A DNA stretch of 64,000 bases from Deinandra increscens subsp. villosa (lineage: Eukaryota; Streptophyta; Magnoliopsida; Asterales; Asteraceae). Location of the stretch: NCBI GenBank assembly GCA_039602395.1, contig JBCNJP010000006.1:46710325-46774324 (forward strand). The letters run 5' to 3'. The position numbers and the translations under genes are program-made. How positions within the stretch are numbered: the first letter of the stretch is position 1; the number at the start of each line of letters is the position of its first letter. This document shows positions 1 to 13,810 of the stretch, piece after piece. The notes beneath the pieces were generated by a model, which had not been told where the DNA came from, searched no databases, and saw only the letters and a program-made list of their open reading frames with translations.

Positions 1-12
1 CTTATTGGGACT

Positions 13-512
13 NNNNNNNNNNNNNNNNNNNNNNNNNNNNNNNNNNNNNNNNNNNNNNNNNNNNNNNNNNNNNNNNNNNNNNNNNNNNNNNNNNNNNNNN
101 NNNNNNNNNNNNNNNNNNNNNNNNNNNNNNNNNNNNNNNNNNNNNNNNNNNNNNNNNNNNNNNNNNNNNNNNNNNNNNNNNNNNNNNNNNNNNNNNNNNN
201 NNNNNNNNNNNNNNNNNNNNNNNNNNNNNNNNNNNNNNNNNNNNNNNNNNNNNNNNNNNNNNNNNNNNNNNNNNNNNNNNNNNNNNNNNNNNNNNNNNNN
301 NNNNNNNNNNNNNNNNNNNNNNNNNNNNNNNNNNNNNNNNNNNNNNNNNNNNNNNNNNNNNNNNNNNNNNNNNNNNNNNNNNNNNNNNNNNNNNNNNNNN
401 NNNNNNNNNNNNNNNNNNNNNNNNNNNNNNNNNNNNNNNNNNNNNNNNNNNNNNNNNNNNNNNNNNNNNNNNNNNNNNNNNNNNNNNNNNNNNNNNNNNN
501 NNNNNNNNNNNN
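13..512. other. Assembly gap (500 N)
   Basis: Exactly 500 unknown bases, the conventional length for a gap of undetermined size. The 12 bases before it (CTTATTGGGACT) are satellite in the same orientation as the array that follows, so the gap lies inside the array and its true length is unknown. Confidence 0.99.
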
Positions 513-2990
513 TTACATACAAACCTTATTGGGCCATCATTGGTTCTAAACACAACTTATTGGTTACATACACACATTACTAGGACTTATTGGTCCCAAC
601 TAACCCTCGTTTCCCCTAAACACACCTTCTTGGGACGCATTGGTCCTAAACACAACTTATTGGTTACATACACACCTTACTGGGATTTATTGAGCCATCA
701 TGGGTTCTAAAGACAACTTATTGGTTACATACACACCTTACTGGGACTCATTGGTCCCAACTGACCCTCGTTTCCACTAACACACCTTATTGGGACTCAT
801 TGGTCCAAAACACTACTTATTGGTTACATACACACCTTATTGGGCCATTATTGGTTCTAAATACAACTTATTGGTTACATACACACCTTATTGGGACTCA
901 TTGGTCCCAACTGACCCTCGTTTCCCCTAAACACACCTTATTGGGACTCATTGGTCCTAGACACAACTTATTGGTTACATACAAACCTTATTGGGCCATT
1001 GTTGGTTCTAAACACAACTTATTGGTTACATACACACCTTACTAGAACTCATTGGTCCCAACTGACCCTCGTTTCCCCTAAACACACCTTATTGGCACTC
1101 ATTGGTCCTAGACACAACTTATTGGTTACATACAAACCTTATTGGGCCATCATTGGTCCTAAACACAACTTATTGGTTACATACACACCTTACTAGGACT
1201 TATTGAGCCATCATGGGTTCTAAACACAACTTATTGCTTACATACACACCTTACTGGGACTCATTGGTCCCAACTGACCCTCGTTTCCACTAACACACCT
1301 TATTGGGACTTATTGGTCCTAAACACAACTTATTGGTTGCATACACACCTTATTGGGCCATTATTAGTCCTAAACACAACTTATTGGTTACATACACACC
1401 TTATTGGGACTCATTGGTCCTAGACACAACTTATTGGTTACATACAAACCTTATTGGGCCATCATTGGTTCTAAACACAACTTATTGGTTACATACACAC
1501 CTTACTAGGACTCATTGGTCCCAACTGACCCTCGTTTCCCCTAAACACACCTTATTGGGACTCATTGGTCCTAGACACAACTTATTGGTTACATACAAAC
1601 CTTATTGGGCCATCATTGGTCCTAAACACAACTTATTGGTTACATACACACCTTACTGGGACTTATTGAGCCATCATGGGTTCTAAACACAACTTATTGG
1701 TTACATAAACACCTTACTGGGACTCATTGGTCCCAACTGACCCTCGTTTCCACTAAAACACCTTATTGGGACTTATTGGTCCTAAACACAACTTATTGGT
1801 TGCATACACACCTTATTGGGCCATTATTAGTCCTAAACACAACTTATTGGTTACATACACACCTTATTGGGACTCATTGGTCCCAACTGACCCTCGTTTC
1901 CCCTAAACACACTTTATTGGGACTCGTTGGTCCTAGACACAACTTATTGGTACATACAAACCTTATTGGGCCATTGTTGGTTCTAAACACAACTTATTGG
2001 TTACATACACACCTTGCTAGGACTCATTGGTCCCAACTGACCCTCGTTTCCCCTAAACACACCTTATTGGGACTCATTGGTCCTAGACACAACTTATTGG
2101 TTACATAAAAACCTTATTGGGCCATCATTGGTCCTAAACACAACTTATTGGTTACATACACACTTTACTGGGACTTATTGAGCCATCATGGGTTCTAAAC
2201 ACAACTTATTGGTTACATACACACCTTACTGGAACTCATTGGTCCCAACTGACCCTCGTTTCTACTAACACACCTTATTGGGACTCATTGGTCCTAAACA
2301 CAACTTATTGGTTACATACACACCTTATTGGGCCATTATTGGTCCTAAACACAACTTATTGGTTACATACACACCTTATTGGGACTCATTGGTCCCAACT
2401 GACCCTCGTTTCCCCTAAACACACCTTATTGGGACTCATTGGTCCTAGACACAACTTATTGGTTACATAAAAACCTTATTGGGCCATCATTGGTTCTAAA
2501 CACAACTTATTGGTTACATACACACCTTACTAGGACTCATTCGTCCCAACTGACCCTCGTTTCACATAAACACACCTTATTGGGACTCATTGGTCCTAGA
2601 CACAACTTATTGGTTACATACAAACCTTATTGGTCCATCATTGGTCCTAAACACAACTTATTGGTTACATACACACCTTATTGGGACTTATTTAGCCATC
2701 ATGGGTTCTAAACACAACTTATTAGTTACATACACACCTTACTGGGACTCATTGGTCCCAACTGACCCTCGTTTCCACTACCACACCTTATTGGGACTCA
2801 TTGGTCCTAGACACAACTTATTGGTTACATACAAACCTTATTGGGCCATCATTGGTCCTAAACACAACTTATTGGTTACATACACACCTTACTGGGACTT
2901 ATTGAGCCATCATGGGTTCTAAACACAACTTATTGGTTACATACACACCTTACTGGGACTCATTGGTCCCAACTGACCCTCGTTTCCACT
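513..2990 (+). repeat. Long duplicated segment, copy 1 of 3
   Basis: Rare variants occur here in the same order as in two later segments. They include CACATTACTAGGACTTATTGG, CCTTCTTGGGACGCATTGG, ACAACTTATTGCTTACATAC and GGGCCATTATTAGTCC. The offset to copy 2 is 2676-2677 bp and to copy 3 is 10817-10818 bp. A one-base deletion at about 1948 (TTGGTACATAC) distinguishes this copy. The left end is cut by the gap. The right end, about 2990, is where similarity to copy 3 drops back to ordinary family level. Confidence 0.82.
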
Positions 2991-2999
2991 AACACACAT

Positions 3000-5055
3000 T
3001 ATTGGGACTCATTGGTCCTAAACACAACTTATTGGTTACATACACACCTTATTGGGCCATTATAGGTCCTAAATACAACTTATTGGTTACATACACACCT
3101 TATTGGGACTCATTGGTCCCCCAACTGAACCTCTTTTCCCCTAAACACACCTTATTGGGACTCATTGGTCCTAGAGACAAGTTATTGGTTTCATACAAAC
3201 CTTATTGGGCCATCATTGGTTCTAAACACAACTTATTGGTTACATACACACATTACTAGGACTTATTGGTCCCAACTAACCCTCGTTTCCCCTAAACACA
3301 CCTTCTTGGGACGCATTGGTCCTAAACACAACTTATTGGTTACATACACAACTTACTGGGACTTATTGAGCCATCATGGGTTCTAAACACAACTTATTGG
3401 TTACATACACACCTTACTGGGACTCATTGGTCCCAACTGACCCTCGTTTCCACTAACACACCTTATTGGGACTCATTGGTCCTAAACACAACTTATTGGT
3501 TACATACACACCTTATTAGGCCATTATTGGTCCTAAATACAACTTATTGGTTACATACACACCTTATTGGGACTCATTGGTCCCAACTGACCCTCGTTTC
3601 CCCTAAACACACCTTATTGGGACTCATTGGTCCTAGACACAACTTATTGGTTACATACAAACCTTATTGGGCCATCATTGGTTCTAAACACAACTTATTG
3701 GTTACATACACACCTTACTAGAACTCATTGGTCCCAACTGACCCTCGTTTCCCCTAAACACACCTTATTGGGACTCATTGGTCCTAGACACAACTTATTG
3801 GTTACATACAAACCTTATTGGGCCATCATTGGTCCTAAACACAACTTATTGGTTACATACACACCTTACTAGGACTTATTGAGCCATCATGGGTTCTAAA
3901 CACAACTTATTGCTTACATACACACCTTACTGGGACTCATTGGTCCCAACTGACCCTCGTTTCCACTAACACACCTTATTGGGACTTATTGGTCCTAAAC
4001 ACAACTTATTGGTTAGCATACACACCTTATTGGGCCATTATTAGTCCTAAACACAACTTATTGGTTACATACACACCTTATTGGGACTCATTGGTCCTAG
4101 ACACAACTTATTGGTTACATACAAACCTTATTGGGCCATCATTGGTTCTAAACACAACTTATTGGTTACATACACACCTTACTAGGACTCATTGGTCCCA
4201 ACTGACCCTCGTTTCCCCTAAACACACCTTATTGGGACTCATTGGTCCTCGACACAACTTATTGGTTACATACAAACCTTATTGGGCCATCATTGGTCCT
4301 AAACACAACTTATTGGTTACATACACACCTTACTGGGACTTATTGAGCCATCATGGGTTCTAAACACAACTTATTGGTTACATAAACACCTTACTGGGAC
4401 TCATTGGTCCCAACTGACCCTCGTTTCCACTAACACACCTTATTGGGACTTATTGGTCCTAAACACAACTTATTGGTTGCATACACACCTTATTGGGCCA
4501 TTATTAGTCCTAAACACAACTTATTGGTTACATACACACCTTATTGGGACTCATTGGTCCCAACTGACCCTCGTTTCCCCTAAACACACTTTATTGGGAC
4601 TCGTTGGTCCTAGACACAACTTATTGGTTACATACAAACCTTATTGGGCCATCATTGGTTCTAAACACAACTTATTGGTTACATACACACCTTACTAGGA
4701 CTCATTGGTCCCAACTGACCCTCGTTTCCCCTAAACACACCTTATTGGGACTCATTGGTCCTAGACACAACTTATTGGTTACATACAAACCTTATTGGGC
4801 CATCATTGGTCCTAAACACAACTTATTGGTTACATACACACTTTACTGGGACTTATTGAGCCATCATGGGTTCTAAACACAACTTATTGGTTACATACAC
4901 ACCTTACTGGAACTCATTGGTCCCAACTGACCCTCGTTTCCACTAAACACACCTTATTGGGACTCATTGGTCCTAAACACAACTTATTGGTTACATACAC
5001 ACCTTATTGGGCCATTATTGGTCCTAAACACAACTTATTGGTTACATACACACCT
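3000..5055 (+). repeat. Long duplicated segment, copy 2 of 3
   Basis: The same ordered rare variants recur as in the segment at 513, plus CCATTATAGGTCC and the oddity GGTCCCCCAACTGAACCTC, which are shared with the third copy at an offset of 8141 bp. It carries its own changes, such as CTAGAGACAAGTTATTGG and the extra base in TTGGTTAGCATACAC near 4015. The correspondence ends near 5055, where the subunit order changes. The boundaries are approximate because family members resemble each other everywhere. Confidence 0.8.
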
Positions 5056-6004
5056 TATTGGGCCATCATTGGTCCTAAACACAACTTATTGGTTACATAC
5101 ACACCTTACTAGGACTTATTGAGCCATCATGGGTTCTAAACACAACTTATTGGTTACATACACACCTTACTGGGACTCATTGGTCCCAACTGACCCTCGT
5201 TTCCACTAACACACCTTATTGGGACTCATTGGTCCTAAACACAACTTATTGGTTAGCATACACACCTTATTGGGCCATTATTGGTCCTAAACACAACTTA
5301 TTGGTTACATACACACCTTATTGGGACTCATTGGTCCTAGACACAACTTATTGGTTACATACAAACCTTATTGGGCCATCATTGGTTCTAAACACAACTT
5401 ATTGGTTACATACACACCTTACTAGGACTCATTGGTCCCAACTGACCCTCGTTTCCCCTAAACACACCTTATTGGGACTCATTGGTCCTCGACACAACTT
5501 ATTGGTTACATACAAACCTTATTGGGCCATCATTGGTCCTAAACACAACTTATTGGTTACATACACACCTTACTGGGACTTATTGAGCCATCATGGGTTC
5601 TAAACACAACTTATTGGTTACATACACACCTTACTGGGACTCATTGGTCCCAACTGACCCTCGTTTCCACTAACACACCTTATTGGGACTCATTGGTCCT
5701 AAACACAACTTATTGGTTGCATACACACCTTATTGGGCCATTATTAGTCCTAAACACAACTTATTGGTTACATACACACCTTATTGGGACTCATTGGTCC
5801 CAACTGACCCTCGTTTCCCCTAAACACACCTTATTGGGACTCGTTGGTCCTAGACACAACTTATTGGTTACATACAAACCTTATTGGGCCATCATTGGTT
5901 CTAAACACAACTTATTGGTTACATACACACCTTACTAGGACTCATTGGTCCCAACTGACCCTCGTTTCCCCTAAACACACCTTATTGGGACTCATTGGTC
6001 CTAG

Positions 6005-6041
6005 CCACGGACAACCTGGGCTCATTGGTCCTCACACAGGT
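6005..6041 (+). other. Scrambled non-canonical patch in the satellite
   Basis: After GGTCCTAG the expected ACACAACTTATTGG is replaced by CCACGGACAACCTGGG, then CTCATTGGTCCTCACACAGG, after which the regular ACACACCTTACTGGG resumes. Two parts still resemble satellite (CTCATTGGTCCT), so this looks like an imperfectly healed rearrangement or a local sequencing error, not a foreign insert. Confidence 0.6.
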
Positions 6042-8401
6042 ACACACACCTTACTGGGACTTATTGAGCCATCATGGGTTCTAAACACAACTTATTGGTT
6101 ACATACACACCTTACTGGGACTCATTGGTCCCAACTGACCCTCGTTTCCACTAACACACCTTATTGGGACTCATTGGTCCTAAACACAACTTATTGGTTG
6201 CATACACACCTTATTGGGCCATTATTGGTCCTAAACACAACTTATTGGTTACATACACACCTTATTGGGACTCATTGGTCCCAACTGACCCTCGTTTCCC
6301 CTAAACACACTTTATTGGGACTCGTTGGTCCTAGACACAACTTATTGGTTACATACAAACCTTATTGGGCCATCATTGGTTCTAAACACAACTTATTGGT
6401 TACATACACACCTTACTAGGACTCATTGGTCCCAACTGACCCTCAGTTTCCCCTAAACACACCTTATTGGGACTCATTGGTCCTAACTGACCCTCATTTC
6501 CCCTAAATGCAACTTATTGGTTACATACAAACCTTATTGGGCCATCATTGGTCCTAAACACAACTTATTGGTTACATACACACCTTACTGGGACTTATTG
6601 AGCCATCATGGGTTCTAAACACAACTTATTGGTTACATACACACCTTACTGGGACTCATTGGTCCCAACTGACCCTCGTTTCCACTAACACACCTTATTG
6701 GGACTCATTGGTCCTAAACACAACTTATTGGTTACATACACACCTTATTGGGCCATTATTGGTCCTAAACACAACTTATTGGTTACATACACACCTTATT
6801 GGGACTCATTGGTCCCAACTGACCCTCGTTTCCCCTAAACACACCTTATTGGGACTCATTGGTCCTAGACACAACTTATTGGTTACATACAAACCTTATT
6901 GGGCCATCATTGGTTCTAAACACAACTTATTGGTTACATACACACCTTACTAGGACTCATTGATCCCAACTGACCCTCGTTTCACATAAACACACCTTAT
7001 TGGGACTCATTGGTCCTAGACACAACTTATTGGTTACATACAAACCTTATTGGGCCATCATTGGTCCTAAACACAACTTATTGGTTACATACACACCTTA
7101 TTGGGACTTATTGAGCCATCATGGGTTCTAAACACAACTTATTAGTTACATACACACCTTACTGGGACTCATTGGTCCCAACTGACCCTCGTTTCCCCTA
7201 CACACACCTTATTGGGACTCATTGGTCCTAGACACAACTTATTGGTTACATACAAACCTTATTGGGCCATCATTGGTCCTAAACACAACTTATTGGTTAC
7301 ATACACACCTTACTGGGACTTATTGAGCCATCATGGGTTCTAAACACAACTTATTGGTTACATACACACCTTACTGGGACTCATTGGTCCCAACTGACCC
7401 TCGTTTCCACTAAACACACCTTATTGGGACTCATTGGTCCTAAACACAACTTATTGGTTACATACACACCTTATTGGGCCATTATTGGTCCTAAACACAA
7501 CTTATTGGTTACATACACACCTTATTGGGACTCATTGGTCCCAACTGACCCTCGTTTCCCCTAAACACACCTTATTGGGACTCATTGGTCCTAGACACAA
7601 CTTATTGGTTACATACAAACCTTATTGGGCCATCATTGGTTCTAAACACAACTTATTGGTTACATACACACCTTACTAGGACTCATTGGTCCCAACTGAC
7701 CCTCGTTTCCCCTAAACACACCTTATTGGGACTCATTGGTCCTAGACACAACTTATTGGTTACATACAAACCTTATTGGGCCATCATTGGTCCTAAACAC
7801 AACTTATTGGTTACATACACACCTTATTGGGACTTATTGAGGCATCATGGGTTCTAAACACAACTTATTGGTTACATACACACCTTACTGGGACTCATTG
7901 GTCCCAACTGACCCTCGTTTCCACTAACACACCTTATTGGGACTCATTGGTCCTAGACACAACTTATTGGTTACATACACACCTTATTGGGCCATCATTG
8001 GTCCTAAACACAACTTATTGGTTACATACACACCTTACTGGGACTTATTGAGCCATCATGGGTTCTAAACACAACTTATTGGTTACATACACACCTTACT
8101 GGGACTCATTGGTCCCAACTGACCCTCGTTTCCACTAACACACCTTATTGGGACTCATTGGTCCTAAACACAACTTATTGGTTACATACACACCTTATTG
8201 GGCCATTATTGGTCCTAAACACAACTTATTGGTTACATACACACCTTATTGGGACTCATTGGTCCCAACTGACCCTCGTTTCCCCTAAACACACCTTATT
8301 GGGACTCGTTGGTCCTAGACACAACTTATTGGTTACATACAAACCTTATTGGGCCATCATTGGTTCTAAACACAACTTATTGGTTACATACACACCTTAC
8401 T

Positions 8402-9160
8402 AGGACTCATTGGTCCCAACTGACCCTCGTTTCCCCTAAACACACCTTATTGGGACTCATTGGTCCTAGACACAACTTATTGGTTACATACAAACCTTAT
8501 TGGGCCATCATTGGTCCTAAACACAACTTATTGGTTACATACACACCTTACTGGGACTTATTGAGCCATCATGGGTTCTAAACACAACTTATTGGTTACA
8601 TACACACCTTACTGGGACTCATTGGTCCCAACTGACCCTCGTTTCCACTAACACACCTTATTGGGACTCATTGGTCCTAAACACAACTTATTGGTTACAT
8701 ACACACCTTATTGGGCCATTATTGGTCCTAAACACAACTTATTGGTTACATACACACCTTATTGGGACTCATTGGTCCCAACTGACCCTCGTTTCCCCTA
8801 AACACACCTTATTGGGACTCATTTGTCCTAACTGACCCTCATTTCCCCTAAATGCAACTTATTGGTTACATACAAACCTTATTGGGCCATCATTGGTCCT
8901 AAACACAACTTATTGGTTACATACACACCTTACTAGGACTTATTGAGCCATCATGGGTTCTAAACACAACTTATTGGTTACATACACACCTTACTGGGAC
9001 TCATTGGTCCCAACTGACCCTCGTTTCCACTAACACACCTTATTGGGACTCATTGGTCCTAAACACAACTTATTGGTTACATACACACCTTATTGGGCCA
9101 TTATTGGTCCTAAACACAACTTATTGGTTACATACACACCTTATTGGGACTCATTGGTCC
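8402..9160 (+). repeat. 760-bp segment duplicated 2100 bp downstream
   Basis: Line by line, 8402-9160 reads the same as 10502-11260 apart from a couple of single-base differences, for example at 8402 and near 9110. Both copies contain the rare ATTTGTCCTAACTGACC hybrid subunit at the same place (8824 and 10924). Similarity ends at 9160/11260, where the second copy changes to GGTCCCCCAACTG. Confidence 0.82.
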
Positions 9161-11140
9161 CAACTGACCCTCGTTTCCCCTAAACACACCTTATTGGGAC
9201 TCATTGGTCCTAGACACAACTTATTGGTTACATACAAACCTTATTGGGCCATCATTGGTTCTAAACACAACTTATTGGTTACATACACACCTTACTAGGA
9301 CTCATTGGTCCCAACTGACCCTCGTTTCCCCTAAACACACCTTATTGGGACTCATTGGTCCTAAACACAACTTATTGGTTACATACACACCTTACTGGGA
9401 CTTATTGAGCCATCATGGGTCCTAAACACAACTTATTGGTTACATACACACCTTACTGGGACTCATTGGTCCCAACTGACCCTCGTTTCCACTAACACAC
9501 CTTATTGGGACTCATTGGTCCTAAACACAACTTATTGGTTACATACACACCTTATTGGGCCATTATTGGTCCTAAATACAACTTATTGGTTACATACACA
9601 CCTTATTGGGACTCATTGGTCCCAACTGACCCTCGTTTCCCCTAAACACACCTTATTGGGACTCATTGGTCCTAGACACAACTTATTGGTTACATACAAA
9701 CCTTATTGGGCCATCGTTGGTTCTAAACACAACTTATTGGTTACATACACACCTTACTAGAACTCATTGGTCCCAACTGACCCTCGTTTCCCCTAAACAC
9801 ACCTTATTGGGACTCATTGGTCCTAGACACAACTTATTGGTTACATACAAACCTTATTGGGCCATCATTGGTCCTAAACACAACTTATTGGTTACATACA
9901 CACCTTACTGGGACTTATTGAGCCATCATGGGTTCTAAACACAACTTATTGGTTACATACACACCTTACTGGGACTCATTGGTCCCAACTGACCCTCGTT
10001 TCCACTAACACACCTTATTGGGACTCATTGGTCCTAAACACAACTTATTGGTTACATACACACCTTATTGGGCCATTATTGGTCCTAAACACAACTTATT
10101 GGTTACATACACACCTTATTGGGACTCATTGGTCCCAACTGACCCTCGTTTCCCCTAAACACACCTTATTGGGACTCATTGGTCCTAACTGACCTCATTT
10201 CCCCTAAATGCAACTTATTGGTTACATACAAACCTTATTGGGCCATCATTGGTCCTAAACACAACTTATTGGTTACATACACACCTTACTAGGACTTATT
10301 GAGCCATCATGGGTTCTAAACACAACTTATTGGTTACATACACACCTTACTGGGACTCATTGGTCCCAACTGACCCTCGTTTCCACTAACACACCTTATT
10401 GGGACTCATTGGTCCTAAACACAACTTATTGGTTACATACACACCTTATTGGGCCATTATTGGTCCTAAACACAACTTATTGGTTACATACACACCTTAC
10501 TGGGACTCATTGGTCCCAACTGACCCTCGTTTCCCCTAAACACACCTTATTGGGACTCATTGGTCCTAGACACAACTTATTGGTTACATACAAACCTTAT
10601 TGGGCCATCATTGGTCCTAAACACAACTTATTGGTTACATACACACCTTACTGGGACTTATTGAGCCATCATGGGTTCTAAACACAACTTATTGGTTACA
10701 TACACACCTTACTGGGACTCATTGGTCCCAACTGACCCTCGTTTCCACTAACACACCTTATTGGGACTCATTGGTCCTAAACACAACTTATTGGTTACAT
10801 ACACACCTTATTGGGCCATTATTGGTCCTAAACACAACTTATTGGTTACATACACACCTTATTGGGACTCATTGGTCCCAACTGACCCTCGTTTCCCCTA
10901 AACACACCTTATTGGGACTCATTTGTCCTAACTGACCCTCATTTCCCCTAAATGCAACTTATTGGTTACATACAAACCTTATTGGGCCATCATTGGTCCT
11001 AAACACAACTTATTGGTTACATACACACCTTACTAGGACTTATTGAGCCATCATGGGTTCTAAACACAACTTATTGGTTACATACACACCTTACTGGGAC
11101 TCATTGGTCCCAACTGACCCTCGTTTCCACTAACACACCT

Positions 11141-13810
11141 TATTGGGACTCATTGGTCCTAAACACAACTTATTGGTTACATACACACCTTATTGGGCCA
11201 TTATAGGTCCTAAACACAACTTATTGGTTACATACACACCTTATTGGGACTCATTGGTCCCCCAACTGAACCTCTTTTCCCCTAAACACACCTTATTGGG
11301 ACTCATTGGTCCTAGACACAAGTTATTGGTTACATACAAACCTTATTGGGCCATCATTGGTTCTAAACACAACTTATTGGTTACATACACACATTACTAG
11401 GACTTATTGGTCCCAACTAACCCTCGTTTCCCCTAAACACACCTTCTTGGGACGCATTGGTCCTAAACACAACTTATTGGTTACATACACACCTTACTGG
11501 GACTTATTGAGCCATCATGGGTTCTAAAGACAACTTATTGGTTACATACACACCTTACTGGGACTCATTGGTCCCAACTGACCCTCGTTTCCACTAACAC
11601 ACCTTATTGGGACTCATTGGTCCTAAACACTACTTATTGGTTACATACACACCTTATTGGGCCATTATTGGTTCTAAATACAACTTATTGGTTACATACA
11701 CACCTTATTGGGACTCATTGGTCCCAACTGACCCTCGTTTCCCCTAAACACACCTTATTGGGACTCATTGGTCCTAGACACAACTTATTGGTTACATACA
11801 AACCTTATTGGGCCATTGTTGGTTCTAAACACAACTTATTGGTTACATACACACCTTACTAGAACTCATTGGTCCCAACTGACCCTCGTTTCCCCTAAAC
11901 ACACCTTATTGGCACTCATTGGTCCTAGACACAACTTATTGGTTACATACAAACCTTATTGGGCCATCATTGGTCCTAAACACAACTTATTGGTTACATA
12001 CACACCTTACTAGGACTTATTGAGCCATCATGGGTTCTAAACACAACTTATTGCTTACATACACACCTTACTGGGACTCATTGGTCCCAACTGACCCTCG
12101 TTTCCACTAACACACCTTATTGGGACTTATTGGTCCTAAACACAACTTATTGGTTGCATACACACCTTATTGGGCCATTATTAGTCCTAAACACAACTTA
12201 TTGGTTACATACACACCTTATTGGGACTCATTGGTCCTAGACACAACTTATTGGTTACATACAAACCTTATTGGGCCATCATTGGTTCTAAACACAACTT
12301 ATTGGTTACATACACACCTTACTAGGACTCATTGGTCCCAACTGACCCTCGTTTCCCCTAAACACACCTTATTGGGACTCATTGGTCCTAGACACAACTT
12401 ATTGGTTACATACAAACCTTATTGGGCCATCATTGGTCCTAAACACAACTTATTGGTTACATACACACCTTACTGGGACTTATTGAGCCATCATGGGTTC
12501 TAAACACAACTTATTGGTTACATAAACACCTTACTGGGACTCATTGGTCCCAACTGACCCTCGTTTCCACTAACACACCTTATTGGGACTTATTGGTCCT
12601 AAACACAACTTATTGGTTGCATACACACCTTATTGGGCCATTATTAGTCCTAAACACAACTTATTGGTTACATACACACCTTATTGGGACTCATTGGTCC
12701 CAACTGACCCTCGTTTCCCCTAAACACACTTTATTGGGACTCGTTGGTCCTAGACACAACTTATTGGTTACATACAAACCTTATTGGGCCATCATTGGTT
12801 CTAAACACAACTTATTGGTTACATACACACCTTACTAGGACTCATTGGTCCCAACTGACCCTCGTTTCCCCTAAACACACCTTATTGGGACTCATTGGTC
12901 CTAGACACAACTTATTGGTTACATACAAACCTTATTGGGCCATCATTGGTCCTAAACACAACTTATTGGTTACATACACACTTTACTGGGACTTATTGAG
13001 CCATCATGGGTTCTAAACACAACTTATTGGTTACATACACACCTTACTGGAACTCATTGGTCCCAACTGACCCTCGTTTCCACTAACACACCTTATTGGG
13101 ACTCATTGGTCCTAAACACAACTTATTGGTTACATACACACCTTATTGGGCCATTATTGGTCCTAAACACAACTTATTGGTTACATACACACCTTATTGG
13201 GACTCATTGGTTCCAACTGACCCTCGTTTCCCCTAAACACACCTTATTGGGACTCATTGGTCCTAGACACAACTTATTGGTTACATAAAAACCTTATTGG
13301 GCCATCATTGGTTCTAAACACAACTTATTGGTTACATACACACCTTACTAGGACTCATTCGTCCCAACTGACCCTCGTTTCACACTAAACACACCTTATT
13401 GGGACTCATTGGTCCTAGACACAACTTATTGGTTACATACAAACCTTATTGGGCCATCATTGGTCCTAAACACAACTTATTGGTTACATACACACCTTAT
13501 TGGGACTTATTGAGCCATCATGGTTTCTAAACACAACTTATTAGTTACATACACACCTTACTGGGACTCATTGGTCCCAACTGACCCTCGTTTCCACTAA
13601 CCACACCTTATTGGGACTCATTGGTCCTAGACACAACTTATTGGTTACATACAAACCTTATTGGGCCATCATTGGTCCTAAACACAACTTATTGGTTACA
13701 TACACACCTTACTGGGACTTATTGAGCCATCATGGGTTCTAAACACAACTTATTGGTTACATACACACCTTACTGGAACTCATTGGTCCCAACTGACCCT
13801 CGTTTCCACT
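11141..13810 (+). repeat. Long duplicated segment, copy 3 of 3
   Basis: This is the most complete copy. Its left part matches the segment at 3000 (offset 8141), including CCATTATAGGTCC and GGTCCCCCAACTGAACC. From about 11330 it also matches the segment at 513 (offset 10817). It continues through the TTACATAAAAACC and TTATTAGTTACATAC variants that are shared with the first copy to about 2990. Confidence 0.8.

Noticed and set aside
2..583. Open frames across the first N run
   Set aside because: They consist of unknown bases and exist only because N codons are not stops. The same applies to the frames over 44297-44921.
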